In this document: piece by piece, positions 1-8,910 of the stretch
Position numbering within the stretch: position 1 is the first letter of the stretch
How the letters are laid out: every line of letters begins with the position of its first letter
Source: Burkholderiales bacterium PBB3
GTDB taxonomy: Bacteria; Pseudomonadota; Gammaproteobacteria; Burkholderiales; Burkholderiaceae_C
DNA: 64,000 nt
Direction of reading: 5' to 3'
Assembly: GCA_002256115.1 (NCBI GenBank)
Contig: NKIK01000017.1
Span: 1-64,000 of the forward strand
Position numbers and translations under genes: made by a program
Notes under the pieces: model-generated
What the model saw: the letters and a program-made list of their open reading frames with translations, nothing else
The model's database searches: none
Told to the model about the DNA's origin: nothing

Positions 1-220
1 GGTTGAACCAATGCTGGATGAAGTGAATGCGAAGCATGCGCTCAAGACCAATGGGTGGACGACCATTGCCTGCCTTGGGGTAGTGGGGCTCTATCACTGA
101 GCACAAAGCACCCCAAGGAACGATGGCATCCATGGTCTTCAAGAACTCATCGCGCCTTGTGGGTTTGCGGTAGTTCTCGAACGTCTGGTCGGCGGCCATG
201 GCAAGGGTTTGTTGCTTCAT
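1..220 (-). CDS. IS5-family transposase, N-terminal part, cut by window edge
   Basis: The minus strand from the ATG at 218-220 reads 73 codons open to the window edge, starting MKQQTLAMAADQTFENYRK and continuing through TMDAIVPWGALCSVIEPHYP, then GNGRPPIGLERMLRIHF. This N-terminal pattern (a 'MDAIVPW' block, a 'PHYPKAGNGRPP' block and 'LERMLRIHFIQHW') is typical of IS5-group DDE transposases, which move the element by cut-and-paste. The catalytic region lies outside the window, so it cannot be said whether the gene is intact. The element abuts the truncated GGDEF gene on its right. Confidence 0.85.
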   Translation of the reverse strand, partial: MKQQTLAMAADQTFENYRKPTRRDEFLKTMDAIVPWGALCSVIEPHYPKAGNGRPPIGLERMLRIHFIQHWFN

Positions 221-255
221 TTGTACGTCCTCAACAAGTTACCCTTTCGCATGCA
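1..255 (-). mobile_element. Right-hand end of an IS5-type insertion sequence (boundary approximate)
   Basis: The transposase start codon is followed outward by about 30 bases including ACAAGTTACCCTTTCGC, which resembles the short terminal repeats seen at IS5-type ends. The outer boundary is therefore put near 250-255. The other end lies outside the window, so neither the paired inverted repeat nor a target duplication can be seen. Confidence 0.5.
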
Positions 256-308
256 AATCATGGGCCAGATTGGGACTTAATCGTCATTGCCTTAAGTTTG
301 CGCCGGAT

Positions 309-1013
309 ATGGACTGGCCGATCAGCGTGGTGTGTTTGTTGGGCCTGCTGCTGTACCAGGTGGCGCTTACCCAGGTGGCTTTTGGGCGCAACACCAAACT
401 GCACGCCGCGCGCGCCCAAATGCGCCGGGGCGAGCAAGCCCTGCAGCAAGCCAATGATGCGCTGCGCCAGCAGCTCGATGAAATCCATGTGCTGCAAGCC
501 AAGCTCAACGAGCAGGCCAACCGTGACCCGCTAACCGGCCTGTACAACCGCCGCTACCTGGACGACACCCTGGCCCGTGAGCTGGCGCGCTGCAAACGCG
601 AGGGCCAGCCCCTGAGCCTGATGCTGATTGACATCGACCACTTCAAACACGTGAACGACACCTACGGCCACCCGGCGGGGGATGAGGTCATCAAAACCAT
701 GGCACGCATGCTGGACGCACGCGCCCGCAGCGCCGATGTGGCCTGCCGCTATGGCGGTGAAGAGTTTCTGATGCTGCTGCCGCAAATGCCACTGGATGCT
801 GCATTGCAGCGTGCCGAGCAATGGCGAAACGACTTTTGCACCGCCACCGTGGAGTTTGGCGACTTTCGCATTCAATCCACGCTGTCGGTGGGCATTGCCA
901 CCTATCCGGGGGATGGCACCTCCCCCGAGCTGCTGATTGGCAATGCCGACCGCGCCCTTTACCGCGCCAAGCAAGAGGGGCGCAACCGGGTGGTGGCCTT
1001 TAGCGGGCCGTAG
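309..1013 (+). CDS. GGDEF diguanylate cyclase, 5'-truncated by the IS element
   Basis: Diguanylate cyclase making the second messenger cyclic di-GMP. From the ATG at 309 the product has one hydrophobic segment (residues 2-22), a short coiled linker rich in Gln/Ala, then a complete GGDEF domain with DPLTGLYNRR, the metal-binding IDIDHFK, and the active-site form RYGGEEF. The C-terminus is intact. The reading frame is open further left, to about 198, but that part encodes residues unlike a normal N-terminus and runs into the IS5 end. The fragment is best read as the last membrane segment plus catalytic domain of a larger sensor that lost its input domain. Whether it is still expressed is unknown. 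The histidine kinase follows 16 bases downstream. Confidence 0.75.
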   Translation: MDWPISVVCLLGLLLYQVALTQVAFGRNTKLHAARAQMRRGEQALQQANDALRQQLDEIHVLQAKLNEQANRDPLTGLYNRRYLDDTLARELARCKREGQPLSLMLIDIDHFKHVNDTYGHPAGDEVIKTMARMLDARARSADVACRYGGEEFLMLLPQMPLDAALQRAEQWRNDFCTATVEFGDFRIQSTLSVGIATYPGDGTSPELLIGNADRALYRAKQEGRNRVVAFSGP

Positions 1014-1029
1014 GGGTATCCTGCCTGCT

Positions 1030-2676
1030 ATGGAAGACAGCGCCAACGCCAACCCCACGCTGCAAACGCTGCAGCGCTCCGCCGATGAGTTAACGGCCAT
1101 CTTTGAGTCGGATGCGATTGGCATGGCCATCGTGGTGGATGGCAAGTTTGCGCGCTGCAACCGCAAGTACGAGCGTATCTATGGCTATGCGCCCAATGCG
1201 TTGATAGGCAAGAGCGCGCGGGTGGTGTTTCCCAGCCATGAGGATTTTGCAGAGCGCCAGGCCCAAGCCCTGGCGGTGCTGTCCACCGGGGCCACCTACC
1301 GCCAAGACCATCTGATTACGCGAGCCGACGGCAGCCCACTGTGGCTGCGCGTGACCGGAACCGCGCTAGACAGTGCAAACGTCGCCGCCGGGACTGTTTG
1401 GCTGGTCGATGACATCACCCAAGCCCGCGAACACGACGAGCGCATGCGCCGCACCTTTGAGGCGCAGCAAATGATTTTTGACAACGCGGCGGTGGGCATC
1501 CTGTTTGCCACTCGGCGCAAGGTGGTGCGCTGCAACCAGGCCATGGGCGCCATTTTTGGCTACACCCCCGAGGAGCTGGTCGGTCAATCCACGCGTGTTT
1601 TTTACGATAACGATGAAGAGTACCGGTCTGCCGGCATAGAGGGCTATGCCCCCATTTTGGCGGGCAATGCCTATGTGCATGAGCGGCAAATCACCCACAA
1701 AAATGGTGCTCGCTTTTGGGTGCGCGCCACCGGTCGGCAGGTGCCGCTGGGCACACCGGGTGAAGACATCATCTGGATTTTTGAAGACGTGACCGCGCGG
1801 CGCGCTGCCGAGCAGGCCTTGCACACTGCCCACGCAGAGCTGCAAGACCGGTTGGCTGATTTGCAGCGCACCCAAACCGATTTGGTTCAGGCCGAAAAGC
1901 TGGCCGCGCTGGGGGCCTTGGTGGCGGGCATTGCCCATGAGCTGAATACGCCCCTGGGCAATACGCTGGTATCGGCATCCACATTGCGCGACCGGTTTGT
2001 GGGCATGCAAAAGGACGTGACGGAGGGCCAACTGCGCCGCTCTAGCTTGGAGAAATTTTTGACTGATGGCGCGGACATTGCAGATCTGGTGTTTCGCTCT
2101 GCCCACCGTGCGGCCGATCTGATCAGCAGCTTCAAGCAGGTGGCGGTGGACCAGACCTCTGAGCAGCGCCGCAGCTTTGAGGTGCGCGCGGTGGTGGACG
2201 ATATTGTGTCCACGCTCAGGCCCTCTTTCCGGCGCGAGCCCTGGGTGATTGAGACCGATATAGCCGACGGCATGGTGTGCGACAGCTACCCCGGCCCGCT
2301 GGGCCAGATCGTGGCCAACCTGGTCAACAACGCCGTGGCCCACGCTTTTGCCGGACGCGCCCACGGCACACTGCAAATCGTGGGGCGCATGGAGCAAGAA
2401 CGCGTGGTGCTGACCTTCACCGACGACGGCAAGGGCATAGACGCCGCCAACCTGGTGCGCATCTTTGACCCGTTTTTTACCACCCGCCTGGGCCAGGGCG
2501 GCTCGGGCCTGGGGCTGTCTATCTCCCGCAATATTGCCAGTGGCGTGCTGGGCGGTTCGCTCACCGTCACATCCACACCGGGCCAGGGCGCACGCTTTCG
2601 GCTCTGCTTTCCGCGCACCGCGCCCGATACCCAACTGCCCCAACTGCCACCGCTGCCTACAATGCAGGCCAAGTAA
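1030..2676 (+). CDS. PAS-PAS sensor histidine kinase
   Basis: A 548-residue soluble sensor kinase with no membrane segment or signal peptide. Two PAS domains (about 20-140 and 150-265; each has a GY.P-type turn and ends in a D(D/V)IT/EDVTA linker) are followed by a coiled region and a kinase core. The H-box is [12 protein letters not shown], the N-box [11 protein letters not shown], then [15 protein letters not shown] and GSGLGLSI. The core therefore looks active. ATG 1030 was chosen because upstream in-frame sequence overlaps the GGDEF gene end. No response regulator is adjacent, so the partner is unknown. The short spacing after the GGDEF gene suggests both belong to one signalling unit, possibly linked to cyclic di-GMP. 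Confidence 0.85.
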   Translation: MEDSANANPTLQTLQRSADELTAIFESDAIGMAIVVDGKFARCNRKYERIYGYAPNALIGKSARVVFPSHEDFAERQAQALAVLSTGATYRQDHLITRADGSPLWLRVTGTALDSANVAAGTVWLVDDITQAREHDERMRRTFEAQQMIFDNAAVGILFATRRKVVRCNQAMGAIFGYTPEELVGQSTRVFYDNDEEYRSAGIEGYAPILAGNAYVHERQITHKNGARFWVRATGRQVPLGTPGEDIIWIFEDVTARRAAEQALHTAHAELQDRLADLQRTQTDLVQAEKLAALGALVAGIAHELNTPLGNTLVSASTLRDRFVGMQKDVTEGQLRRSSLEKFLTDGADIADLVFRSAHRAADLISSFKQVAVDQTSEQRRSFEVRAVVDDIVSTLRPSFRREPWVIETDIADGMVCDSYPGPLGQIVANLVNNAVAHAFAGRAHGTLQIVGRMEQERVVLTFTDDGKGIDAANLVRIFDPFFTTRLGQGGSGLGLSISRNIASGVLGGSLTVTSTPGQGARFRLCFPRTAPDTQLPQLPPLPTMQAK

Positions 2677-2687
2677 AACACCCCACC

Positions 2688-3533
2688 ATGACCAGTACGC
2701 CCCCCAACGAATCCGCCGCCGAACCCCTCGCTGCCTCCGCTTCTGATACTGCCGACGCAATCAACGCAGCGCCCACGCAGCCCGTGCCGCGCAAATTGCG
2801 CGCTGATGGCACGGTGCCCTTTATGCGCACCATCAAAAGCTTTGTGAAGCGCGCGGGCCGCACCACCTTTGGCCAGGCCAAAGCCTTTGAAGATTTGGGG
2901 CCCCAATACCTGCTGCCCTACCAGGCCTCTGCTATTGATTTGGAAGCTGCTCTCGCACTATCCACGGGCTCTGCGGGCCAAAATGCTGTTAATCCAATAG
3001 TTTTAGAAATCGGTTTTGGCATGGGCGAAGCCACGGCCAAGATTGCCCAGACCCTGCCCGAGACCCGCTTTTTGTGCTGCGAAGTGCATGAGCCCGGCGT
3101 GGGCGCGCTCTTGAAGCGCATTGGCGAAAACAACATCACCAACATCCGCATCTGCAACCACGACGCTGTGGAGGTGATTGACAACATGCTGTTGCCCGAG
3201 AGCCTGGACGGCGTGCACATCTTCTTTCCCGACCCTTGGCACAAGACCAAGCACAACAAACGCCGCCTGATCCAGAGCCCGCTGATTGCCAAGCTGACCC
3301 AACGCCTGAAGGTGGGCGGCTACCTGCACTGCGCTACCGACTGGGAACCCTATGCCCAGCAGATTCTGGAAGTGCTGACCGCTGAGCCACGCCTGAAAAA
3401 CCGCGCGCTGGCAACGAACCCCGAGCTGCTGGGCTACGCGCCCAAGCCGCACTACCGCCCGCTCACCAAGTTTGAGAACCGTGGCATCAAGCTGGGTCAC
3501 GGCGTGTGGGATTTGGTGTTTGAAAGAGTCTAG
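2688..3533 (+). CDS. trmB: tRNA (guanine-N7-)-methyltransferase
   Basis: Transfers a methyl group from S-adenosylmethionine to N7 of G46 in tRNA variable loops. The 281-residue product shows the SAM-binding LEIGFGMG (residues 106-113), the TrmB signature [15 protein letters not shown], and the C-terminal TKFENRG block. It has a long Ala/Ser/Pro-rich N-terminal tail (about 35 residues). Between YLLPYQA and the SAM motif, residues about 82-103 ([20 protein letters not shown] and following) are encoded by a copy of the dispersed repeat found elsewhere in this window. This region is longer than in usual TrmB proteins, whose motif follows more directly. Start ATG 2688 lies 11 bases after the kinase stop. 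Confidence 0.95.
   Translation: MTSTPPNESAAEPLAASASDTADAINAAPTQPVPRKLRADGTVPFMRTIKSFVKRAGRTTFGQAKAFEDLGPQYLLPYQASAIDLEAALALSTGSAGQNAVNPIVLEIGFGMGEATAKIAQTLPETRFLCCEVHEPGVGALLKRIGENNITNIRICNHDAVEVIDNMLLPESLDGVHIFFPDPWHKTKHNKRRLIQSPLIAKLTQRLKVGGYLHCATDWEPYAQQILEVLTAEPRLKNRALATNPELLGYAPKPHYRPLTKFENRGIKLGHGVWDLVFERV
2931..2985 (+). repeat. Dispersed GCTGCTCCCGCACTATCCAC repeat, copy inside trmB
   Basis: Contains GCTATTGATTTGGAAGCTGC then TCTCGCACTATCCACGGGCT and a downstream GGCCAAAA. It matches the intergenic copies at 52381, 60455 and 61389 with few differences, and is read in frame within trmB. Confidence 0.8.
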
Positions 3534-3570
3534 GCCCCGCCCGCCTGCGCGACCACCCTCCCGCGCAGGC

Positions 3571-4455
3571 GTGGGTGCCAGCGTGGTATTCACGCCGCCG
3601 GGCTCTTGGGCTACGGCCTTTGATTTCTTCAGCACCCGCTTCCCCCGCATACCCGCCACCGAGTGGCAACAGCGCCTGGCCCAGGGCGATGTGCTGGATG
3701 CCCATGGCACGCCGCTGCGCAATGATTCGCCCTACCAGGCGGGGCAACACTGGTACTACTTTCGGGCGGTGGCCCACGAAGAACCGATTCCTTTTGAGGC
3801 CACGGTGCTGTGGCAAGACGAACATTTGCTGGTGGCGGACAAACCGCACTTCTTGCCGGTGGTGCCCTCGGGGCACTACCTGCAAGAGACCCTGCTGGTG
3901 CGGCTGAAAAATTTGCTGGACATCCCCGATCTGGCCCCGCTGCACCGGCTGGACCGTGATACCGCAGGCCTGGTGCTGTTCTCCAAAACGCCGGCCAGCC
4001 GGGGCGCTTACCACTCGCTGTTTCGTGACCATGCCATGCGTAAGACCTATGAGGCGGTCGCCCCTTGGGACGCCGCCCTGCCCTGGCCCATCCACCGCGC
4101 CACGCGCATTCAGCCCTCAGCGCACTTCATGCAACAGGTGGAAGTGGACGGCATTGTCAACGCCATCACCGACATTGCCCCTCTGGAAGTGGGCACGCGT
4201 TTGGCACGCTACGCCTTAAGTCCCATCACCGGCCAACGCCACCAGTTGCGCGTGCATATGGCGGCGCTGGGTTTGCCGCTGGTGGGCGATGGCATTTACC
4301 CTCACCTCACGCCCGAAGGCACGGCAGACTATGCGCGGCCCTTGCAATTGCTGGCCAAGTCCATTGCATTTACCGACCCATTGAGCGGGGAGACACGTCA
4401 ATTCCATAGTCAGCGCACTTTGCGCAGCCTGGCCGCGCTGGAGGCAGAGCTGTGA
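3571..4455 (+). CDS. RluA-family pseudouridine synthase
   Basis: Isomerises uridine to pseudouridine in rRNA or tRNA; the target cannot be told from sequence. The catalytic motif HRLDRDTAGLVLFSK is present with the active-site Asp, followed by TGQRHQLRVHM near the C-terminus, both characteristic of RluA enzymes. An N-terminal stretch (TAFDFFSTRFPRI, QRLAQGDVLDAHGTPL) resembles a shortened S4-like region. The start is uncertain. The frame is open upstream to a TTG at 3472 inside trmB; GTG 3571 avoids a 60-base overlap, but no clear ribosome site is seen for either. Confidence 0.88.
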   Translation: MGASVVFTPPGSWATAFDFFSTRFPRIPATEWQQRLAQGDVLDAHGTPLRNDSPYQAGQHWYYFRAVAHEEPIPFEATVLWQDEHLLVADKPHFLPVVPSGHYLQETLLVRLKNLLDIPDLAPLHRLDRDTAGLVLFSKTPASRGAYHSLFRDHAMRKTYEAVAPWDAALPWPIHRATRIQPSAHFMQQVEVDGIVNAITDIAPLEVGTRLARYALSPITGQRHQLRVHMAALGLPLVGDGIYPHLTPEGTADYARPLQLLAKSIAFTDPLSGETRQFHSQRTLRSLAALEAEL

Positions 4456-4586
4456 ACCTTAGGCATGGGCTGTGTTCGTCGCCCTCGGTCCGGGTTCATC
4501 CGGCATTGGCACGCATTCGTCGCAGCGCTGCACAGGTCACTGGCTACGCTAGACACTTCAGGCACTTTCAACCCTGAGGCATCGGT

Positions 4587-6053
4587 ATGCAACTCCCTGA
4601 CAAAGTCCAAACCGCCATCCACACCTTGGGGCAATACGACGTTCCCCCCAGCAGCGTGGCACCTTTCTGGTACCGCCAGTTCCTGCGTATTCGACCCCAA
4701 ACACCGCCGCCGCTGTGGGGCGCGTCCAAAGGCTATTGGGACTTTCTGGCCCTGGCCACCGCACTGATGTGGGGTAGTCTGGTCACGGCGGTGGTGGGTT
4801 ACATGACCTGGGTGGGCGACCCAAATGATGACCCCGGCCGCTGGGGCCTGTGGTTCCTGTGGCAAGGTCTGATTTGGGGTGGAGCAGGCTTTGTCGCCTG
4901 GGCCGATTCGGCCGAGAAGCGCACCGCAGCGTCCCGAGATGGTGCCATCCTGAGTCTGCCCGCCTGGGAGTTTTTCTCTCCGGCCTGGCGTCCCTCTCTG
5001 GACAATCTGCGTAAGCGTGCCCTACCCTCCTACTTTTGGCTGCGCGCCTTGTGGACCAGCAATATCGCCAAGCAGGCTGCGGTGGTCGGGGCCGTTGCCT
5101 TTGCAGTCGTGGCCTGGGTCTTCCCGCAGAAGGCCGGCAGCTATGGTGAAGTCACCGCCTTGGTCTATAACGTGACCTGCATGATCGGCGTGCTGCGAAC
5201 AGCCAAGCGTAAGCCGGTGCCCGAGCAGAGCCTGTCCTGGCATTGCTCGCAGGGTTTCTGGATGGGTTCCGTGCTTGCCTCTGTCGGTTGGGAGGCTGGT
5301 ATCGGTCAGCTCCTGGGACAGGTTCCAGACCATCAAACCCTGTACTACGCAGCAGGTGCTTTCGCGTTTCACGCCTCAGAATGGTGGAGCTTCAACCAAC
5401 AAAAAGACTTGGCGTTGCGCGCCGAACGTGCCGAGCAAAGTCGCCAGCTGGCTGAAGTGCGTTTGCAAATGCTCAAGAATCAGATCGAGCCGCACTTCAT
5501 TTTCAACACGCTGGCCCACCTGAAGGCATTAATCCGAATCGACCCGGTGGTGGCCGAGAGCATGGCGGATGAGTTGTCTGACTTCTTACGCGCCAGCCTG
5601 CAGTCCTTGCGCGAAGACCGCATGACCGTGGCCCAGGACATTGAACTGGTGCGCGCCTACCTGGCCTTGGCCAGCCTGCGCATGGGTGCGCGGCTCACGG
5701 TAGACCTGCAAATGGAGCCTGCCACCGCGCACCTCCAAGTGCCCCCCTTGATGCTGCAAACCCTGGTCGAAAACGCGATCCAGCACGGCATTGAGCCCAA
5801 GCTGGGACCGGGGCACATTCGCGTGTCAGCCCGGCTGGACTCTGGCGGCCCCACACCCCGCCTGGTGCTGGAAGTGGCCGACGACGGTGTGGGCTTTGGC
5901 CAGGCCAAAACCGGTGGTTCGGGCTTGGGCCTGGTCAATATCCGCGAGCGGCTGGCCACCGCCTTTGGCACCCAAGCCCAACTCACGCTCAGTGCCAACA
6001 CGCCCCAAGGCGTGATCGCCACCTTGTCTTTACCTGCTTCCACTTCACTATGA
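4587..6053 (+). CDS. LytS/AlgZ-type membrane sensor histidine kinase
   Basis: A 488-residue kinase of the His_kinase (LytS-like) family. The N-terminal half has several hydrophobic segments (about 53-73, 88-105, 160-180, 190-202 and 225-262), then a coiled segment rich in Glu/Arg (272-297). The phosphoacceptor block is LKNQIEPHFIFNTLAHLKAL with His303. An HATPase region follows with ENAIQHGIEP, DDGVGF and GSGLGLVNIRERL. Its stop overlaps the start of the LytTR regulator by four bases (ATGA), so the two are translationally coupled partners. The signal is unknown; the 2TM-type sensing half has no extracytoplasmic domain of note. A 131-base gap without features separates it from the pseudouridine synthase. 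Confidence 0.9.
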   Translation: MQLPDKVQTAIHTLGQYDVPPSSVAPFWYRQFLRIRPQTPPPLWGASKGYWDFLALATALMWGSLVTAVVGYMTWVGDPNDDPGRWGLWFLWQGLIWGGAGFVAWADSAEKRTAASRDGAILSLPAWEFFSPAWRPSLDNLRKRALPSYFWLRALWTSNIAKQAAVVGAVAFAVVAWVFPQKAGSYGEVTALVYNVTCMIGVLRTAKRKPVPEQSLSWHCSQGFWMGSVLASVGWEAGIGQLLGQVPDHQTLYYAAGAFAFHASEWWSFNQQKDLALRAERAEQSRQLAEVRLQMLKNQIEPHFIFNTLAHLKALIRIDPVVAESMADELSDFLRASLQSLREDRMTVAQDIELVRAYLALASLRMGARLTVDLQMEPATAHLQVPPLMLQTLVENAIQHGIEPKLGPGHIRVSARLDSGGPTPRLVLEVADDGVGFGQAKTGGSGLGLVNIRERLATAFGTQAQLTLSANTPQGVIATLSLPASTSL

Positions 6054-6871
6054 CCACATACAACAGCACTGCTATCACCACGGCCATCATTTGCGACGAC
6101 GAGCCCCGCTTGGCCGAGGCACTGCAAGCCCAGCTCCAAAGCGCCTGGCCCGAGCTGCAAATCGTGGCCCTGGGCCACAGCGGTGGCGAGGCTCTGAGCC
6201 TGGTGGCCGAGCACGCGCCCGACATTGCATTTCTGGACATTCGCATGCCCGGCCTATCTGGCATGGAAGTGGCGCGGCAACTGGCGGGCAGCCCAGACGC
6301 GCCCCACATCGTGTTTGTGACCGCCTATGACGCGCATGCCATGGAGGCCTTTGACGCCCGCGCCGTGGACTATTTGCTCAAGCCCGTGAAGGCCGCGCGA
6401 CTGCAGGAGGCCGTGGACCGCCTGCGTGCGACGGTGCAGGCCCGCACACCCGCTGCCAAACCCGCGGCCTCAGTCGCGACGGCAGTACCGCAGTTCAATG
6501 CCGACATGCTGCTGGCTCTGCAGCAATTGGTACCCGCCCAGCGCAAAACCCTGAAGTGGCTCAACTGCGGCCAGGGCACCGAGATTGATGTAATTGCCAC
6601 CAGCGAAGTGCTGTTTTTTCAGTCGCGCGACAAATACACCGCGGTGGTGACTGCCGACAAGGAGCGCTACATCCGCACGCCGCTCAAAGAACTGATGAAT
6701 GAACTAGACCCCGATGAGTTTTGGCAGGTGCACCGCTCATCGGTGATCCGCGTGGCGGCGATTGAGCGGGTACTGCGCGATGAAATGGGCCGCATGCAGG
6801 TGAAAATGCGCGGCAGCCCCGAGAAGATCGCAGTGTCTGGTGCCTTCACCGGGCTGTTCAAGCAGATGTAA
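6050..6871 (+). CDS. LytTR-family response regulator
   Basis: A 273-residue regulator partnered with the upstream kinase. The receiver domain has the acidic pair at 16-17, phospho-acceptor Asp63 in FLDIRMPG, Thr91 and Lys111. A linker rich in Ala/Pro (128-150) leads to a C-terminal LytTR DNA-binding domain (about 170-273) with FFQSRDKYTAVVTADKERYI and FWQVHRSSVIRV. LytTR proteins bind direct repeats with their beta-strand domain; no matching target was identified in the neighbouring sequence. Confidence 0.92.
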   Translation: MTTYNSTAITTAIICDDEPRLAEALQAQLQSAWPELQIVALGHSGGEALSLVAEHAPDIAFLDIRMPGLSGMEVARQLAGSPDAPHIVFVTAYDAHAMEAFDARAVDYLLKPVKAARLQEAVDRLRATVQARTPAAKPAASVATAVPQFNADMLLALQQLVPAQRKTLKWLNCGQGTEIDVIATSEVLFFQSRDKYTAVVTADKERYIRTPLKELMNELDPDEFWQVHRSSVIRVAAIERVLRDEMGRMQVKMRGSPEKIAVSGAFTGLFKQM

Positions 6872-7008
6872 AACCAGTAGTGTCCCAACGTTGCCTTATC
6901 GAAACGCCGTAAGTCAATGATTTGCTTGGTGAGTTTGGTGTTTGCGTCTGGTCGCGATTTGAACGTCAAAGGTCAGACTTGGTAGGCCACCGCCTATTGG
7001 ATGTTTTA

Positions 7009-7036
7009 GTCCGAAATAAAGCTACATTTTTCGGAC
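7009..7036 (+). promoter_or_regulatory. Inverted repeat GTCCGAAA-N12-TTTCGGAC upstream of abiEi, probable operator
   Basis: Perfect 8-base arms at 7009-7016 and 7029-7036, ending 10 bases before the antitoxin ATG. A CATAAT sequence at 7035-7040 could serve as a -10 element. AbiEi antitoxins of known systems repress their own promoter by binding inverted repeats, so this is the likely autoregulatory site. Confidence 0.65.
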
Positions 7037-7046
7037 ATAATTGCCC

Positions 7047-7769
7047 ATGTCCGATCTCAAATCCACCATGGCTAAGCAAATCGATGCTGCCGGACCAGGC
7101 CAAGTCTGGGTACCGACTGACTTTGCGCAACTCGGCAACCGCGACGCCATCGACAAAACCCTGCAACGCATGGTGCAGGCCGGTGACCTGCGCCGAATTG
7201 ACCGCGGGCTCTATGACAAGCCGACGCTGAACAGGCTGACAAAGCGCTCCACCGGGCCGGACTACCGTGCCGTGATCGAGGCTATCGCCCGCCGCGACCA
7301 GTTGCGTCTGCTGGTAGACGGCATGACCGCCGCCAATGATCTCGGTCTGACCGATGCCGTGCCAGCCCGTGTCACCATCCATACCGATGCTCGCCGCCGC
7401 GCCATCCAGCTCGACAAGCTGACCATTGACTTCAAGCAAACCGCACCCAGCCGCCTCTACTGGGCCGGGCGCCCCGCCATGCGGGTGGTACAGGCCCTGT
7501 ATTGGTTGAAAGACACCCTGGCCTCTGACCGTGACCGTATCCTGGGCCGATTGATCCAAGTGTTGGCAGACCCGGTGCATGGCGCCGCGATTCGCCAGGA
7601 CTTGATCTATGGCTTCAGCGCACTGCCAGTGTGGATGCAAGTCTTAGTTCGCGAATTGCCCAACTGCGATCCGCAGAATGCAGCCGCCAATACACTGCAA
7701 ACGCGCAGCGGAGTGCAGCCGCCAGTGCCTCGTCGCCGCGCGGCCAAACGCCTGGAGATCACCGATTGA
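7047..7769 (+). CDS. AbiEi-type antitoxin / transcriptional regulator (type IV TA)
   Basis: Antitoxin of an AbiE-like system. The 240-residue product starts with a winged-helix-like region (VWVPTDFAQLGNRDAIDKTL, RMVQAGDLRRIDRGLYDKP), which fits an operator-binding domain. It continues with the AbiEi core (YRAVIEAIARRDQLRLLVDG, AANDLGL, RVTIHTD) and ends in a basic tail (PVPRRRAAKRLEI). The stop overlaps the toxin start (TTGA), so the pair is coupled. ATG 7047 was preferred over the in-frame TTG at 7041. In the family the antitoxin represses the operon and counteracts the nucleotidyltransferase toxin without needing direct complex formation. The pair is often anti-phage. Confidence 0.88.
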   Translation: MSDLKSTMAKQIDAAGPGQVWVPTDFAQLGNRDAIDKTLQRMVQAGDLRRIDRGLYDKPTLNRLTKRSTGPDYRAVIEAIARRDQLRLLVDGMTAANDLGLTDAVPARVTIHTDARRRAIQLDKLTIDFKQTAPSRLYWAGRPAMRVVQALYWLKDTLASDRDRILGRLIQVLADPVHGAAIRQDLIYGFSALPVWMQVLVRELPNCDPQNAAANTLQTRSGVQPPVPRRRAAKRLEITD

Positions 7770-8854
7770 ACACGTCCTTTCACGAAGTCATTACCGCCAG
7801 CGATGCCGACCGGCGTGATCTGTTTTTGGGGGCCGCGGCCCGGCTGGGCACCGCAGTCCAGAACGTAGAGAAGGATTTCTGGGTCTGTTGGACTCTTGAT
7901 GCGCTGTTCAATGGCTCGGCGATGGACGGCCCCCGGCTGCTGTTCAAAGGAGGTACTTCCCTGTCCAAGGCCTTCGGCCTGATTTCCCGATTCTCCGAGG
8001 ACATCGACATCACAGTCTTCCGAGATGATCTGGGACAAGCGACGGACGTAGCAGCGCTGACCACCTTGAGCGGCAAGCAGCGCCGCGGGCGTCTCGATGG
8101 CATCCGTGAAGCTTGCCAAACCTACATCGCCGGGCCATTGACAGAACAGTTCAGACAAATCGCCGCATCGGCGATTCCAAAAAATCGATTCCGGCTGGAG
8201 CCAGACCCCGATGACAAGGATGGGCAGACGCTGCTGTTCTGGTATCCCGCCGTCACCGCCACCACGGGGGACTACATCCGCTCCGCCGTCAAGATCGAGT
8301 TGGGCGCGAAATCAGCCCTGGACCCGAATGTTACGGCCACGGTCACGCCTTACGTCGCGCAGGATTTGCCCGACCTCGACTTGACCATTGCCAACGTCAC
8401 TACCGTAAAGCCCGAACGCACCTTCTGGGACAAGGTCATCATCCTGCATGGCCTGCGCCAATGGCATGACCGCCGCAGCGAACTGCGGCACGGTGGACAG
8501 CGCGTCTCACGCCACTACTACGATGTGCACCAACTGATGCAGGCCGCATCGGCACATGAATGGCAGGCTGATCACGCGCTAGCGATCAACTGCGCACAGC
8601 ACGCGCGGCTGTTCTTCGGCAGCGCGGACCTGGGGCTCGATACCGCCGGACCCGGCACCTTCACGCTGACACCCAACCCGGCGATGCGGGACGCCCTGGC
8701 CAGGGACTACGCGGCCATGTCGGGAATGATCTTCGGCGAGATTCCGGCACTCGATGCCGTGCTTGCCAGTGCGGAGCGGTTTGAGCAGATCGTCAACGCT
8801 ACCGTGACTGCCGCAACCTCCGTGTCGCAAACGCATGAGAGAACGGCCCTGTAG
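7766..8854 (+). CDS. AbiEii-type nucleotidyltransferase toxin
   Basis: Toxin of the AbiE pair, a DNA-polymerase-beta-fold nucleotidyltransferase; characterised relatives add nucleotides to tRNA and stop growth. The 362-residue product has QNVEKDFWVCWTLDALF, the nucleotide-binding LLFKGGTSLSKAFGLI, and the metal-binding SEDIDITVF, all intact. Later VKPERTFWDKVIILHG and SRHYYDVHQL are also family hallmarks. The start is TTG 7766, overlapping the antitoxin stop. The open frame runs further left but there overlaps the antitoxin gene and lacks family similarity. A strong terminator follows immediately. Confidence 0.9.
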   Translation: MNTSFHEVITASDADRRDLFLGAAARLGTAVQNVEKDFWVCWTLDALFNGSAMDGPRLLFKGGTSLSKAFGLISRFSEDIDITVFRDDLGQATDVAALTTLSGKQRRGRLDGIREACQTYIAGPLTEQFRQIAASAIPKNRFRLEPDPDDKDGQTLLFWYPAVTATTGDYIRSAVKIELGAKSALDPNVTATVTPYVAQDLPDLDLTIANVTTVKPERTFWDKVIILHGLRQWHDRRSELRHGGQRVSRHYYDVHQLMQAASAHEWQADHALAINCAQHARLFFGSADLGLDTAGPGTFTLTPNPAMRDALARDYAAMSGMIFGEIPALDAVLASAERFEQIVNATVTAATSVSQTHERTAL

Positions 8855-8859
8855 AGCAT

Positions 8860-8889
8860 AAAAAATGCCCCTGTGAAGGGGCATTTTTT
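8860..8889. terminator. Bidirectional rho-independent terminator
   Basis: AAAAAATGCCCC and GGGGCATTTTTT arms with a five-base loop (TGTGA). The A-tract and T-tract allow termination in both directions, serving the AbiE operon and the convergent acyl-CoA synthetase gene. Confidence 0.88.
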
Positions 8890-8910
8890 GCGAAACGTCT
8901 CAGCGAGCCA

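Noticed and set aside
6872..7000. Possible remnant of a mobile element after the LytTR gene
   Set aside because: A short minus-strand frame exists here but no transposase motif or terminal repeat can be seen.
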